DNA of 64,000 bases from Chrysophaeum taylorii (Eukaryota; Sar; Pelagophyceae; Pelagomonadales; Pelagomonadaceae), in assembly GCA_029834535.1 (NCBI GenBank), contig JAQMWT010000570.1, positions 1 through 64,000 of the forward strand, given 5' to 3'. Positions 20,796 through 31,032 of the stretch are shown in pieces (the stretch's first letter is position 1; every line of letters starts with the position of its first letter). Made by a program: the position numbers and the translations under genes. The notes under the pieces are model-generated. The model had not been told where the DNA came from. It did not search any database and saw only the letters and a program-made list of their open reading frames with translations.

Positions 20796-23700
20796 TTATT
20801 CCCCCTGAAGACACGATGCTGTTGATGGCCGGATGGATGGTGCGGAATGCCCAGATGCAGACTCGGGTCCATGTTGTTCCTCCTCTTCACCGTCATCGGT
20901 AATCGCACGTCGTCCCCACCGGATCTGGAACCGCGCGTCGCGGAGCTTGCGTCGCAGGGAGAGTCGATCAAATCGGAGGTCGTTGAGTTCGCCCATGAGC
21001 TCTACATTATGATTTCGGAGCTTGTCCATCGTCTGTTTCTCAAGGTCGTGCTGGACGTCGATAGCGCCCACCGTCGGTTTTTGACGAACTTTGTTCTGGG
21101 ACACGGGCCGCAGCCGAGGGGGAGAACGAGCTTGCTCGGGAGGCGCGATCGCGTCGTCCTTGGGTTTGATGGCTTGGACCTTGGCCACCGAGTCGCGGAT
21201 GGTCTTGATCTCAGTAACAACGGATTCAGCTGGTCGAATTTCGGGGTTCCTGAGCTTTAGGAGAAGCACGTCGACGAACTCCCGGACTCGGCTCAGGCTC
21301 TTGTCCTTGGCGTACATGTGAGTGCGACAGTCGTTGAGCATTTTCGTCACTCTCCGAAGCTCAGACACCTTTCGTTGGATGCTCTCCTCGAGCGTTTTGT
21401 TGCGCAGCCCTGCCTGCGCGAGAGAAATTGTTTGCGAGCGAGTGGCTGCGTACGACACCGTACCTCCTCTAAGATGGCGTCGAGGCGTTTGAGCGTGTTT
21501 TTACTCTGCTCCAGAATGGTGTCTTTCTCGTGGATCGTGCCCTTCATGACGTCCTTTTGCTGGCTAAGCATCGTCCGTAATTGTTCAAGCTCCTTGAGTT
21601 TTTGGCCCTGCTGATTCGCGAGGTGCTCGAGGCGGTCCGCGCGGGTCGTTTCCGCGGCGAGGTTTCGTTTCTGGTCTTCGATCTGTTTGGCCTGCGCATC
21701 ATTCCGTTTCTGCTCGTTGATCAGCGCCTGCTGACATTCAATCAGATCGTCTCGATTCCTATGCGCCAATTCCTTGAGCTCCATGTTGCTCTGCTTGATT
21801 CGAGCGTTGTCGCGGAGGAGGTTGTGCTTGGCCTGGTTGGCTAAGACAATGGCCTTTTCTTTGTCACATTTTGCTTTGACCAGCTCGAGATCGTGGTGTT
21901 TGTCCTGCTCTTCGAGGTGCTGGTGGAAGTGGTGCTTCGCGTGCTGGAGGTATTCTTTGAGCAGACCAACCTCTCGCTCGCCGTCGGCGATGCGAGAGTG
22001 CGTCTCGCGTCGTAGCTGGTCGAGATCCTCTTGAGAGCTTTTCTTGAGACTCGCAGCTTGCTCGCGCGCCTCGAGCGCGACCGCGTCGCGATCGACTTGG
22101 ATTTCCGTGTATCGCGCTGCCTCGATTGCCAGCTTGCGTTCGTAGAGCATTTCGAGCTCTGCGAGCTCGGCGTCGAATCGCTTCTTGATATCGCAAAGCT
22201 GGGCTTCATATTTCTCCTTGGCCCGGTCGAGACTAGCGTGACTCGCGTCGAGGTCCGCGTCTCGCGCCTGCAGCTGGCTTTGATAGTGGTGCTGGAGTTC
22301 TTCTATCTCTCGTCGGAACGCCGGCGCCATCTCGTTGGCTCGCTTCCGCACCTCTTGCTTTGTCTCCTCGAGTTGCATCGTCAGCGACACCACCTGGTCC
22401 TCCAATCTGTGCACGAAACTACGTTCTGCCAGAAGCATCTCGCATTCGCTCTCACAATTATCGGTGTTGTCGAGAACCGCCATCTTGAATTTGCGCGATG
22501 CCGTGCAGACGAGCACGCTCCCATCTACCCCCGTCACACAGAGTCGGTCCCCGTTGCAACAAAAGGTCATTGCCGCCACAGACCCGCCGCACAGCGGGAT
22601 CTCGGTCGCGGCGGCCGAGCCGTTTTTGTGGTCCACAAGATTCCACTGGTAGACGAGGACCGAGCCGCGCGACGTCCCGATAACCAGCGTCGCCGCCAAA
22701 CCGTTGGAGGCGTCTATGGTGACGACGCTCGTGACACGCCTATCATCATCGGGGAGCGGGAGGTCTGTCGCATGCGCGTCGAGCGCCTTGTCGGTCCAGA
22801 CTGTGACAACGGCTCTCGAGTTCGCGTCGTCGTTCTCGCTCTCCGAGGACGTCGACTTCTTCTTGATGCTGTCAGCAGGGAGGGCGGTGCGCGTGCGGCC
22901 GGCGGCGACGAGGGCGCCGTCCTCGACGAAAGCGGCGAGGTGCTGCCAGGCGACACCCAACCGCACAAAATCTTTGGTACGATTCACGATCTTGTAGAGG
23001 TGGGCCGCGGCCCCGACAGACCACTCGTAGACAGCGCCATCGTCAGAGGCTGTCCATATCGTGAGGTTGTCTGGACCCCATGCTACGGCCCGAACGTCCG
23101 AGGCGTGGCCGCACAAGCAATGGACAAGCCCGGCGCGGCCAGCCTGGGCGATGGTCGCGAAGACCTCGACGAGGCGACCGAGGACAGCGACGAAGAAGTT
23201 TCCGCCCCGAGAATATTTGACAATCGAGAGGTCAGTTGTTGCGACTAGCGGCGTCGCGTCTCTTTTTAGAGAGACAACGCCGCGCACCTGAAATGACTGG
23301 TCCAAAAGCAGCTGTTCATACGCGACGTGGTAAAGCGCGACTTCCCCCGCGAAGCCGGCGAGGAGCTGGTGGCCCCCGGGGTGCAGGTCGACCCCAACGA
23401 GGCGTTTCTTTGGCATCGTGGTGTCGCCCGCGTGCCGCGCCACGAGGGTCCTCGCTTGCCAGTCCCAGACACAGATGCAGTTGCCGCCGCGGTCCTCTGT
23501 GGCAGCCGAGCACGACGCGACGAGCGGTATGCGTTGGGCCGCCGAAAGGGCGACGATCGGGGACTCGTGGAACCGCGACCCGAGACGAGAAACAGGCGCC
23601 TCTGTATGCTCTTCAGAAGAAGAAGCAGAACAAGAAGAAGAAGGCGCGTTGGGAAGGAGGTCGGCGAAGTCGAGAGTCGCGAGGCCGTCTCGACAGCACA

Positions 23701-24679
23701 CGAGCGAGACGGTCGACCTTGGGAACAACGCGACGGCGTAGACCCCCGAAGAGAGCCCCAAAGCGACGCGGCGGGCGACTTGGACGCTCGCGCGCGGTCT
23801 GCTGCTAGACTTGTGCGTGCCATCAGAAGAAGTTTCGCCCGACTGAACAAAGACGCAGGCAACACCATCCTCGCAGACGGTCGCGAAGCCGCCGCCTTCG
23901 ATCGCATGCACGGCCCGCACTGTCGCACCGTGCACTCGGTCGAACCGCTGGCTCAGTTTATTTTGTTGGACCACGACTACGGTCCCGTCCCGCGTGCCGG
24001 CCGCGAGGAGCTCCGTCGCGTTCTCGAGCCACGCGTGGAAAGTAAAGCAATCGTCTCGTCGTAGCCCATCGATCGGTGGTCGGGGCTTGAGCCTCTTGTG
24101 CAGCAGCCGCCACAGCCGTAGGTGCTGGCGCGGGCCGCAAGTCGAGAGCTCCAGAGAGTCGGTCGGGTGGTAAGCCAGGTTGGCGACGGGGTTCTCTATA
24201 TTGACCGCAAAAGTGACGCGACCCGTGCGCCACTCGTATCCGACAGCGGTGTTGGACAGTCTTGTCACGCACACCAAGAAAATCGAGTCTGGAGAAAACG
24301 CCGCCTTCGAGAACTCCTCGTGGTACTCGAGCTTGGCCATGACGCCCGGGACCAGCGACCCGTTGAACGTGCCGATCGAGTAGACGATACCACCAGTCGC
24401 GCACGAGGCCAAGAGTTTTTTACGCTGGTGGAAGGCTAGCGTCGTCACCCGAGTCACAAGTGGAAAGAATTGCATCGGGCGGCCAACGCGTTGGCCCTCG
24501 TCTCCTCCGCAAACGAAAGCCAACGTGCTTTCGACGCACGCGACGAACGACAGCTCCTCGGCCACCAGAGGCACCACGGGGCAGCCGAGTCTCGGGTTGA
24601 CCCCAAAGGCGTGCCACGGCGCGATGGCTCTCGGAGAAGCCGTCTCAACAAGCATCTTAACGGCGGCTAGGGTTTTCAC
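20796..24679 (-). CDS. CFAP57: Cilia- and flagella-associated protein 57 (WD repeat, coiled coil)
   Basis: Two exons are predicted: 24679-21464 and 21413-20796, with a 50-bp GTACGG...CGCGCAG intron, phase 0; about 1277 residues (animal CFAP57 ~1250). The first ~700 residues form WD-repeat propellers; the stretch LHPGGHQLLAGFAGEVALYHV ... GGNFFVAVLGRLVEVFAT ... GHASDVRAVAWGPDNLTIW ... DGAVYEWS aligns in order with human CFAP57. From ~residue 740 to ~1200 it is a long coiled coil. The second exon carries the conserved 'TMDKLRNHNVELMGELNDLR' segment. CFAP57 is an axonemal component linked to inner-arm dynein assembly/regulation. An in-frame ATG at 24655 is an alternative start. With TMEM107 and ARL2BP it forms a cilium-related neighbourhood. 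Confidence 0.85.
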
Positions 24680-25111
24680 TGGTGGGTAGTAGGGTAATTT
24701 TTAGGTTCTTATTAGTTCTACTACGTGTGCCGCCGGCCTGCTCGAAGATCTCTTCTATAGCCTCGGTGGTGTGCTCACGGTGTGCACGGAATTCTTCCTT
24801 TACAGCCGCCGCCGCCGCCGCCGACTCCGTCGCCTTGTTAAGGCTCGACTCGACTCGACTCGAACGCGCGGAGACCTCTTTCACAGAAGCACGGCTTGCA
24901 TCAGGCGGCGGTGCGGTGCACCTCTATTTGTCAGTGTCGTTGGTCGACGTGCTCCTTGCCCGCTTCATCGAGTTTCTCGTAGATCGCGGTTCGATGGCGA
25001 CGGTGGTGCAGCCACCAGCCCTCGCACTGCCGACCGCGTTGGGTAGACAACTGTGCGTTAAGGCCCGTTTTTCGTCTGTGTTGTGCGCGCGTCTTGGCGA
25101 CCGCCGCCCAG

Positions 25112-25945
25112 ACTTTGGATGCGTGCAGAAAAAACAGTAGCTCTCAGACGACGTGGCCGTCGTTGACGGTACTGACAGCCCTGCCGTACGTGCCGTCGAA
25201 CAAACCCGAGCTCGCGCGCGAAAATATCACGAGGAGAGCTCTCTCGCCCTCGGTGAAAACACGCGATCGCGATCTGTCGTGGAGGTGGTGGTACTTCTGG
25301 ACTCGTTCGCTGCCGACGACGTCGACTTCTAGAACATCAACAAGCTCGCGACGCGCGAGCTGCGAAGTAACGTCTTGTGGGAACAGAAGCGGCTAAATAC
25401 ACAAACTCGAGACGCTGGCGAATCCGAAAACAGACCTTGTCAGACTCCGGGCGCACGTTTTCGGGCAACAGCCGACCTATGGCCAATTGTTTCGGTACGC
25501 TGAGCCGCGTAGTTCCGGTTGGTCGCGCTGTTGAACGCGGACGTCGTACTCCGGCATCTTCTCTGGATCGATTTGGCCGCCTGCTTTCAGAGAGTCCGCC
25601 TCTCGTGGTGGTCCTCGCCGTGAGACCGCCCGTGGGAGCCTACGGCCGCGCGTGCGAATCTAACGGCTACAAGCCCGAAGGCAGGTGCAACGTCACGACC
25701 TGGATGTGGGCCGGAAAATCCTGGTAAGTCGAAGTCTTTGGTCGCCGCTCGTGAAGACGGCGAGCCGTACGATTTTTGTTGGACGAGCTCCCGCCGAGCC
25801 CGGTGTACATGAACGAACAGGGCGCCGAGACACGTGCGGGCCATTTCTCGCGCTCTCGGGTTACGACCTTGTCAACCCCTGCCACAATAACATTGGCCGA
25901 GCACTGGCGCTGCTGGCTGCCGGCAACCCGCCGCGTCCGAAACGG
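25112..25945 (+). pseudogene. Decayed glycosyltransferase-like gene
   Basis: Segments in order, but in shifting frames, look like one GT-A-type protein: WPSLTVLTALPYVPSNKPEL (from about 25155); LALGENT...VVEVVVLLDSFAADDVDF (ends at a stop near 25330); NINKLATRELRS; KLETLANPKTDLVRLRAHVFGQQPTYGQLFRYAE (to about 25500); LVALLNADVVLRHLLWIDLAA (about 25530); CNVTTWMWAGKSW (to a stop near 25727); VYMNEQGAETRAGHF (about 25805); LALSGYDLVNPCHNNIGRALA (about 25850). Metal-binding-type 'LNADVVL' and a 'NPC' segment support the family guess. At least three frame changes and two in-frame stops cannot all be removed by GT-AG introns. It is a probable pseudogene, but unpolished sequence is possible. Confidence 0.45.
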
Positions 25946-26013
25946 GGGAAACGAGGTCGTCAACGTCTTCCTCACTAGCCAGGCGAGCAAGGGTGCGAGA
26001 CGAGGCTCCTCCT

Positions 26014-26836
26014 ATGTCGAGTCCCGGAAAGGCACGCTCGGCATCCTTAGTCGCTGCCCCCCGCAATTTCCATTGGCCACCCAGGTAAATGTATTCGAGC
26101 TCGGTGCTCGACGACTACGAGGCCAGGGCTCTGCTCTGCTCTGCTGCCCGGCGCGCAGGGGGGTGTGCGACGGAAGGTTAAAGAGCAGCAAACTCAAAGG
26201 TTAAGGGCGGAGTGGGAAGCAGCTATTAAGATTTGTGGTCGAGCTTGGGTGGATGGGAGGAGGATCGTTGACTCAGGGACAGCCCAAGACCTCGACTGGG
26301 GTTTAGTTTCGTATCACAAGCAGATGGCCAGCCACACTGAAGGCCTTCGGATTCGACTCCGCGACGAAGAGCCGATTGACGTCTGCGAGTTGGTCCACCG
26401 CTTGGAGTCCGAGGACAAGAAGCCGTTGCGCTCGGTGCTGCGCGGCGCGGAACTCGTTTTCGCGCGAAGAGAGGAGCCAAAGCCGAACGGATCGCTTGAG
26501 AAGCGACGGGCGTTCCTCCGACGCCGCGCCGAGGAGCGAGAATACGACAAACTGGTTGCCTCGGTCCGGCCCAAGACCGTTAAACCCGAGGACCGCGTCG
26601 CTGCTTCGCTTCAAATGACCTTCACGGTGAGCGCAAATATGGTCGTCGCTCCCGTCGGTGCCTTCTTCGTTGCCTTCCTCGCCTCCCGCACGCTCGTCGA
26701 AAAGCAGTCATCGCGCATCGCCATCGGCCTTGGCGGGGCCATCGCCATCCTCTTCATCGAGATGATCCTCTACATCGCGAGGGCCTACACCTTGGAGACG
26801 CTCAAGCCGAAGAAGATTAGAGCGAAGCGCAGGTAA
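26014..26836 (+). CDS. V-ATPase assembly factor, VMA12/TMEM199-like
   Basis: The main exon runs to 26836. Two-exon model: 26014-26084 and 26200-26836, 235 residues, starting MSSPGKARSASLVAAPRNF. The model gives RLRAEWEAAIK early, matching the 'KLRAELEAAL' start of TMEM199, but it uses a weak CAAAG acceptor, so the 5' end is uncertain. The body has LRSVLRGAELVFARREEPKP, EEREYDKLVASVRP (the family's 'xEYxxLxxxV' motif), then two membrane segments (MVVAPVGAFFVAFLAS and IAIGLGGAIAILFIEMILYI) and a basic tail with an ER-type KRR end. VMA12 proteins act in the ER with VMA21/VMA22 to assemble the V0 sector of the proton pump. Confidence 0.72.
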
Positions 26837-27836
26837 GCAAGCAGCCTGGGTAGGGAGGTTTGCAATGATGCGGGCGGGGATTGGAGCGCGTCCCACCGAT
26901 GCCCACGTACGCTGCTGCTGCTGCTGCTGCTTGAAGCTCCCACGGTCGCAGATTAACAGCATGACTCATGCCGATCGATTGACATACCAAAGGCAGGCAG
27001 GAGAAGAAGAGGTAATTAAAACTTGCGAAGTCCGAGGCGAAAGTAACGGCGCATGGTTCTTCCGGTAAGAGTTCCCCGGTTTCTCAGGACCGACCGAGGC
27101 GATTCGCCTCTTGTCTAAGATGCAGAACAACAACAATGAACGTCCGTGACTTCTCCTATTGAAGATTTTGCGCTCAGACCAGCGCAATGGGGGAATGAAT
27201 CGGCAGGGCTGCTCCGCAAAAAACGCTGCTGTGTTGCGAGAAACTTGGAACCCGGGTAAGAAGAAAGTGGGGTCTTGATATTTTTATGATGGCAAGCAAC
27301 TCCCAGGCTCGAGGAGCCGGAATGAATAATTTCAGAGAGAGAGAATGACGAAAAAATCACTGAGGACAGCGTGATTATCATCAATATTCATAGCAAGCAA
27401 CTCCACTCGACATCAGTGCCTGGACGATGACTCCTTCGAGCCGCTCGCGTCGCGGTGCAAGGAGTTCGACGCTAAAGCGTTTAAGCATGAACAATCATCG
27501 GCCTGTTGCACGAGGTTTCATCGTTAGAACACGTGTGCCGCAAATTTAATGTGTTCTTATTTTATAAGTGCGATTTATTTTTTGACCCACTTCTTCGACC
27601 CCTTCCTTCACAAGCCGAATGCACGCACAATTTATCTGCTTCTTCGACCCGGAGACGCGAATGATCAGGAGATGTGCACCATATCAGGCGTCGTCACGCT
27701 CGTCAACTTCCCGCGCTGCTGACCACGCGCGCGCTTTTTGTCTTCCCAGGGGTAAGGATTGAGAATTGATACTATAGATACATCCACGTACTGTAAAAAG
27801 AAGCGCTGACGGCCAGCGTCGTGTGCCGTCGTCGTC
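26837..27836. other. 1 kb intergenic, no gene seen
   Basis: AT-richer sequence without a persuasive open frame. It contains a short CTG run near 26909-26930 and presumably the 3' region of the VMA12-like gene and the promoter of the hydrolase-fold gene. Confidence 0.5.
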
Positions 27837-30800
27837 ATGCGCGAAATTGAGAGTCGCCGTTCCACCCGACGGCGGAATGACCCACAGTCGAGTCCGTTGA
27901 CGCGACGAGACCAATGCATCGTTGGATCCCCAGACGATCCATCATTGACGCCAGCTCGCGCTTCGGCAGGTGGCCCGAGATGCAGTCGCGCACGATCCCA
28001 TAGGCAACGATATCTCGAAGCATCGACGGCGCCCGGAAGCGAACGCCCTGACGATGTGCTGCGACGAGCTGCGACGGCTTGTGGCAACTCCGAGTTCGAA
28101 GCCTTGTTCCTCGACGACAACGTACCGAACCTCCGCTCAACGTCGTCGCGGGGTAGACTGCCAGCGCTGCGTGGGGGACTGTCGCCACCGCGTACGGCGC
28201 CGAAGCCTTCCAGAAGACCGTTGGTGAGTCGTTCGTCGTCGTCGGCCGGGGCACCCATGCGGCGGATCTCGACTTCGGTATATACCAAGCGCGAATTGTC
28301 GCGCGCTGCCGCCGAGACAAACCCTCGGGTTTCGCCGGGCTGCACCGTGCAAGAACGCGTCGCGCGCGCGATTGCGCAGAGGCGACAGATGGAACGCCTC
28401 GCCATGCTACCTGAAAACAATCTGATGGTGAGCTACAACGCGCGGCGCCCGAGAGCAGTGTTCGTTTGTTCGGACGGGGCTAGAATCCCGTACGAGGTGC
28501 TCGGGGATCCGTCGCTGGACGTCCGGAGCTTCAGCTTTGTCGTGGTCCACGATATCTTCGACACGCTTGATTCCACAAAGATCTTCTTTCGAAGGCTCGC
28601 GCAACGGCACGCGGGCTGCCAAGTGCTCGTCTACAACTACGCGGGGCAGGCGGGCTCGAGTTTCGCCGCGAGCAAGGACCTCGCTCGTGGTATCGATGCA
28701 ATGACGCATGCACGCCACCTTAACGAGCTCATGAAACACGTCGACTCGCGCGGCGACATGCTCCTGGGGCAAAGTCCGTTTCTGCTGGTGGGTATCGGCT
28801 TTGGGTTTCAGATCTGCGCTCAGCTCGCGACAATGTACTTTGGTGACAACGATCGGCTGAGGGTCCAGGACAGTATCCGCGGGAGGCTGCGTGGCCTCGT
28901 GAGCATAAACGGATTCGTCCACGTCGATTCACAACTAGCCGCGGCCTTGCGCGCGGCACTGTCGGCGTTCAAGACGTTTCCCACGGATCGACCGGACTTG
29001 CCTGTTTCGTACCTATCGCGGTTCCTTTTCAGCGACGATTATCTCGCGACAGTGCATCCGCGGCTTGCGCTCAACATTTATACGGCGGTGGCGAATCCCA
29101 TTTCGCTCGATGGCCGCATTGCATTGATTCGTGGGCTCCTCAACGACGCCGCCGCATCAAAGTTGCCGTCCAACATTCCCGTCCCGCTCGTTATTCTTCA
29201 ATCGACGCAGGACGCGCTCGTGTCGCCATCGCAAGTCGACTCCCTGCTGGGAGCACACCACGTTCGACACTTGTGGTCTCACGAGCTTGAGGCGAAAGAT
29301 GGTGTTATCAGTTCTTCGGCGCTGGGTGCCCGAGGGCAGGCCTTGATTCGCGAGACCGTGTGGTCTCGGCTCAACGTCGCCCCGAACCTCGCCTGCGTGG
29401 TCTGGGTCAAGGCTGGGCATGAAGTGCGTCAAGAAGCCCCGAAAGTGGTGGATGGACTCTTCGAGGCTATCGTCCCATATGCCGAGTTCGACGGAATCGA
29501 CGATACCTACGTGCCAGAAGTCAGTCCCGCGGCCGCCAGGCACTTGGAACACTTTAGTAGTAGTAGTAGTAGGAATAATAGCCCGAGCGCGCGTGCTGTT
29601 GCGCCAGAAACTGCGAATATTCCATCAAGTGCGCCACTCGCACCACTGGTGCCGTCGCAAAATCGAGGAGCCCTCCCGATCGACAACGACAACTACAAAG
29701 TCGAGGAGGAATGCGGCAGTCCCGTCGCGGCCGGAAACGACGACGATGCCTCGGCATCATCGAACCTCGACGAAGACCGGCCACCGAGCGCGAAGCACAA
29801 CCACGAGGAGATCGAAGAGGGTCCCATAGACATCGACAGCGCCCATAACTCAAGCATGCCAACGTTCACAGGAACGGTGTCCTTGTCTTTGTCGTTGTCG
29901 AGAATGATTCCGGACGATTTCACCGAGACCGTTCGCGCGGCGTTGATAAACGACGTGGCGAGTGTCCTCACAAAGCTCGGCGGCATTGCGATTGCCGCTG
30001 GCGATGTACAGATTCAGGCCGTCAAATCCGGGACGATGAAACTCAAGGTGTCTGGTGGGATGTCTCCAGACGAGGCGAAGGTCCTCGGAACAGTAGTGCA
30101 TACAAAACTCCGCCAGCCGCTCCTCCCGGCCTATTGGGCCGATCACGAGGTCGCATCGGTCTCAGCGAGGAGAGAAGTCCGCATGAACTGGGTCAAGAAA
30201 CCCAGTAAGGCGGCTTCTGCTTCGGCGGAGCGACAGGACCGAGACGCCGAAGATGCCTTCTCCCAGGCTGCTGTTGTTGGCATCGAAGCGTCGCCTTCTA
30301 AAGGCGCCGAGACCGAGCAACCGCCAGTGGAGAGCAGCAGCGATGATATTGTCTCCTCCTCCTCCTCCTCCTCCTCGGCAGCAACCCGTGTAGCAGTTCT
30401 GAGCGATGAGACACAGCTCGTCGCGACTGCCGAGCAGAGGAAAGCCCGGCGTTACGCTGAACGCGTCGCACCGGCTCACGTCGCGGTCCTGTCTCAGAAC
30501 GAACTCGACAAAAAAGCGGTGGACCAGCAGCAGCTCGCGGAGACTGATGAATCGAAGCCCGACACAAACGCTGGAAACGAGCGAGTGCAACTGCAATACG
30601 GCGAGATGCAACGGCAAGCGGACGTCGACGAGGCAAACCTGCGGGTCGTAGAAGCCGGCATCGTCTCCGACTACGAGCCGCCCAAAGGCGAGGCTGGGCC
30701 GGTGATCCGACCATCACCTGTCGAATACAAGGAGGGCGTCGTGCCGAGCTCTATCTTGCGGAGAAACGATCCGAGTCGCGTGCTCGCCTCGCCAACCCTC

Positions 30801-30938
30801 GGGCCATCATCTTCGCGACAGCCGACGGTCGAGAAGGACGAGTCGCAGTCCATAAAGCGCGAAATGGCGTCGCCGCAGCTTGTGCGCGAGTCTCAGCTCC
30901 TTTTGATGATAAAATTACCCGACCCCCCCCACCGATAG
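27837..30938 (+). CDS. Large alpha/beta-hydrolase-fold protein, probable pseudoenzyme
   Basis: 1033 residues without introns. Residues ~1-190 are basic and Ser/Arg-rich. Residues ~195-575 form an alpha/beta-hydrolase fold: FVVVHDIFDTLDSTKIFFRRLA, VLVYNYAGQAGSSF, the strand before the nucleophile elbow SPFLLVGIGFGFQI, a late PLVILQSTQDALV acid-strand, and AGHEVRQEAPKVV, which fits the catalytic-His region. The elbow reads GIGFG in place of GxSxG, so the nucleophile serine is absent. A disordered linker precedes a ~110-residue domain (TFTGTVSLSLSLSRM ... VRAALINDVASVLTKLGG ... VQIQAVKSGTMKLKV) like the SEA-type domains seen in algal proteins. The rest is charged and low complexity. Function is unknown; a binding or scaffold role is inferred. 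Confidence 0.65.
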   Translation: MREIESRRSTRRRNDPQSSPLTRRDQCIVGSPDDPSLTPARASAGGPRCSRARSHRQRYLEASTAPGSERPDDVLRRAATACGNSEFEALFLDDNVPNLRSTSSRGRLPALRGGLSPPRTAPKPSRRPLVSRSSSSAGAPMRRISTSVYTKRELSRAAAETNPRVSPGCTVQERVARAIAQRRQMERLAMLPENNLMVSYNARRPRAVFVCSDGARIPYEVLGDPSLDVRSFSFVVVHDIFDTLDSTKIFFRRLAQRHAGCQVLVYNYAGQAGSSFAASKDLARGIDAMTHARHLNELMKHVDSRGDMLLGQSPFLLVGIGFGFQICAQLATMYFGDNDRLRVQDSIRGRLRGLVSINGFVHVDSQLAAALRAALSAFKTFPTDRPDLPVSYLSRFLFSDDYLATVHPRLALNIYTAVANPISLDGRIALIRGLLNDAAASKLPSNIPVPLVILQSTQDALVSPSQVDSLLGAHHVRHLWSHELEAKDGVISSSALGARGQALIRETVWSRLNVAPNLACVVWVKAGHEVRQEAPKVVDGLFEAIVPYAEFDGIDDTYVPEVSPAAARHLEHFSSSSSRNNSPSARAVAPETANIPSSAPLAPLVPSQNRGALPIDNDNYKVEEECGSPVAAGNDDDASASSNLDEDRPPSAKHNHEEIEEGPIDIDSAHNSSMPTFTGTVSLSLSLSRMIPDDFTETVRAALINDVASVLTKLGGIAIAAGDVQIQAVKSGTMKLKVSGGMSPDEAKVLGTVVHTKLRQPLLPAYWADHEVASVSARREVRMNWVKKPSKAASASAERQDRDAEDAFSQAAVVGIEASPSKGAETEQPPVESSSDDIVSSSSSSSSAATRVAVLSDETQLVATAEQRKARRYAERVAPAHVAVLSQNELDKKAVDQQQLAETDESKPDTNAGNERVQLQYGEMQRQADVDEANLRVVEAGIVSDYEPPKGEAGPVIRPSPVEYKEGVVPSSILRRNDPSRVLASPTLGPSSSRQPTVEKDESQSIKREMASPQLVRESQLLLMIKLPDPPHR

Positions 30939-31032
30939 TGTCGTGTATCGTCCATCGAATCGAATCGATGACGATGATAGGGTTTCGAAATTTTTTTTCC
31001 GTTGAAAACGCAAATCCTACTACTCCTACGCA

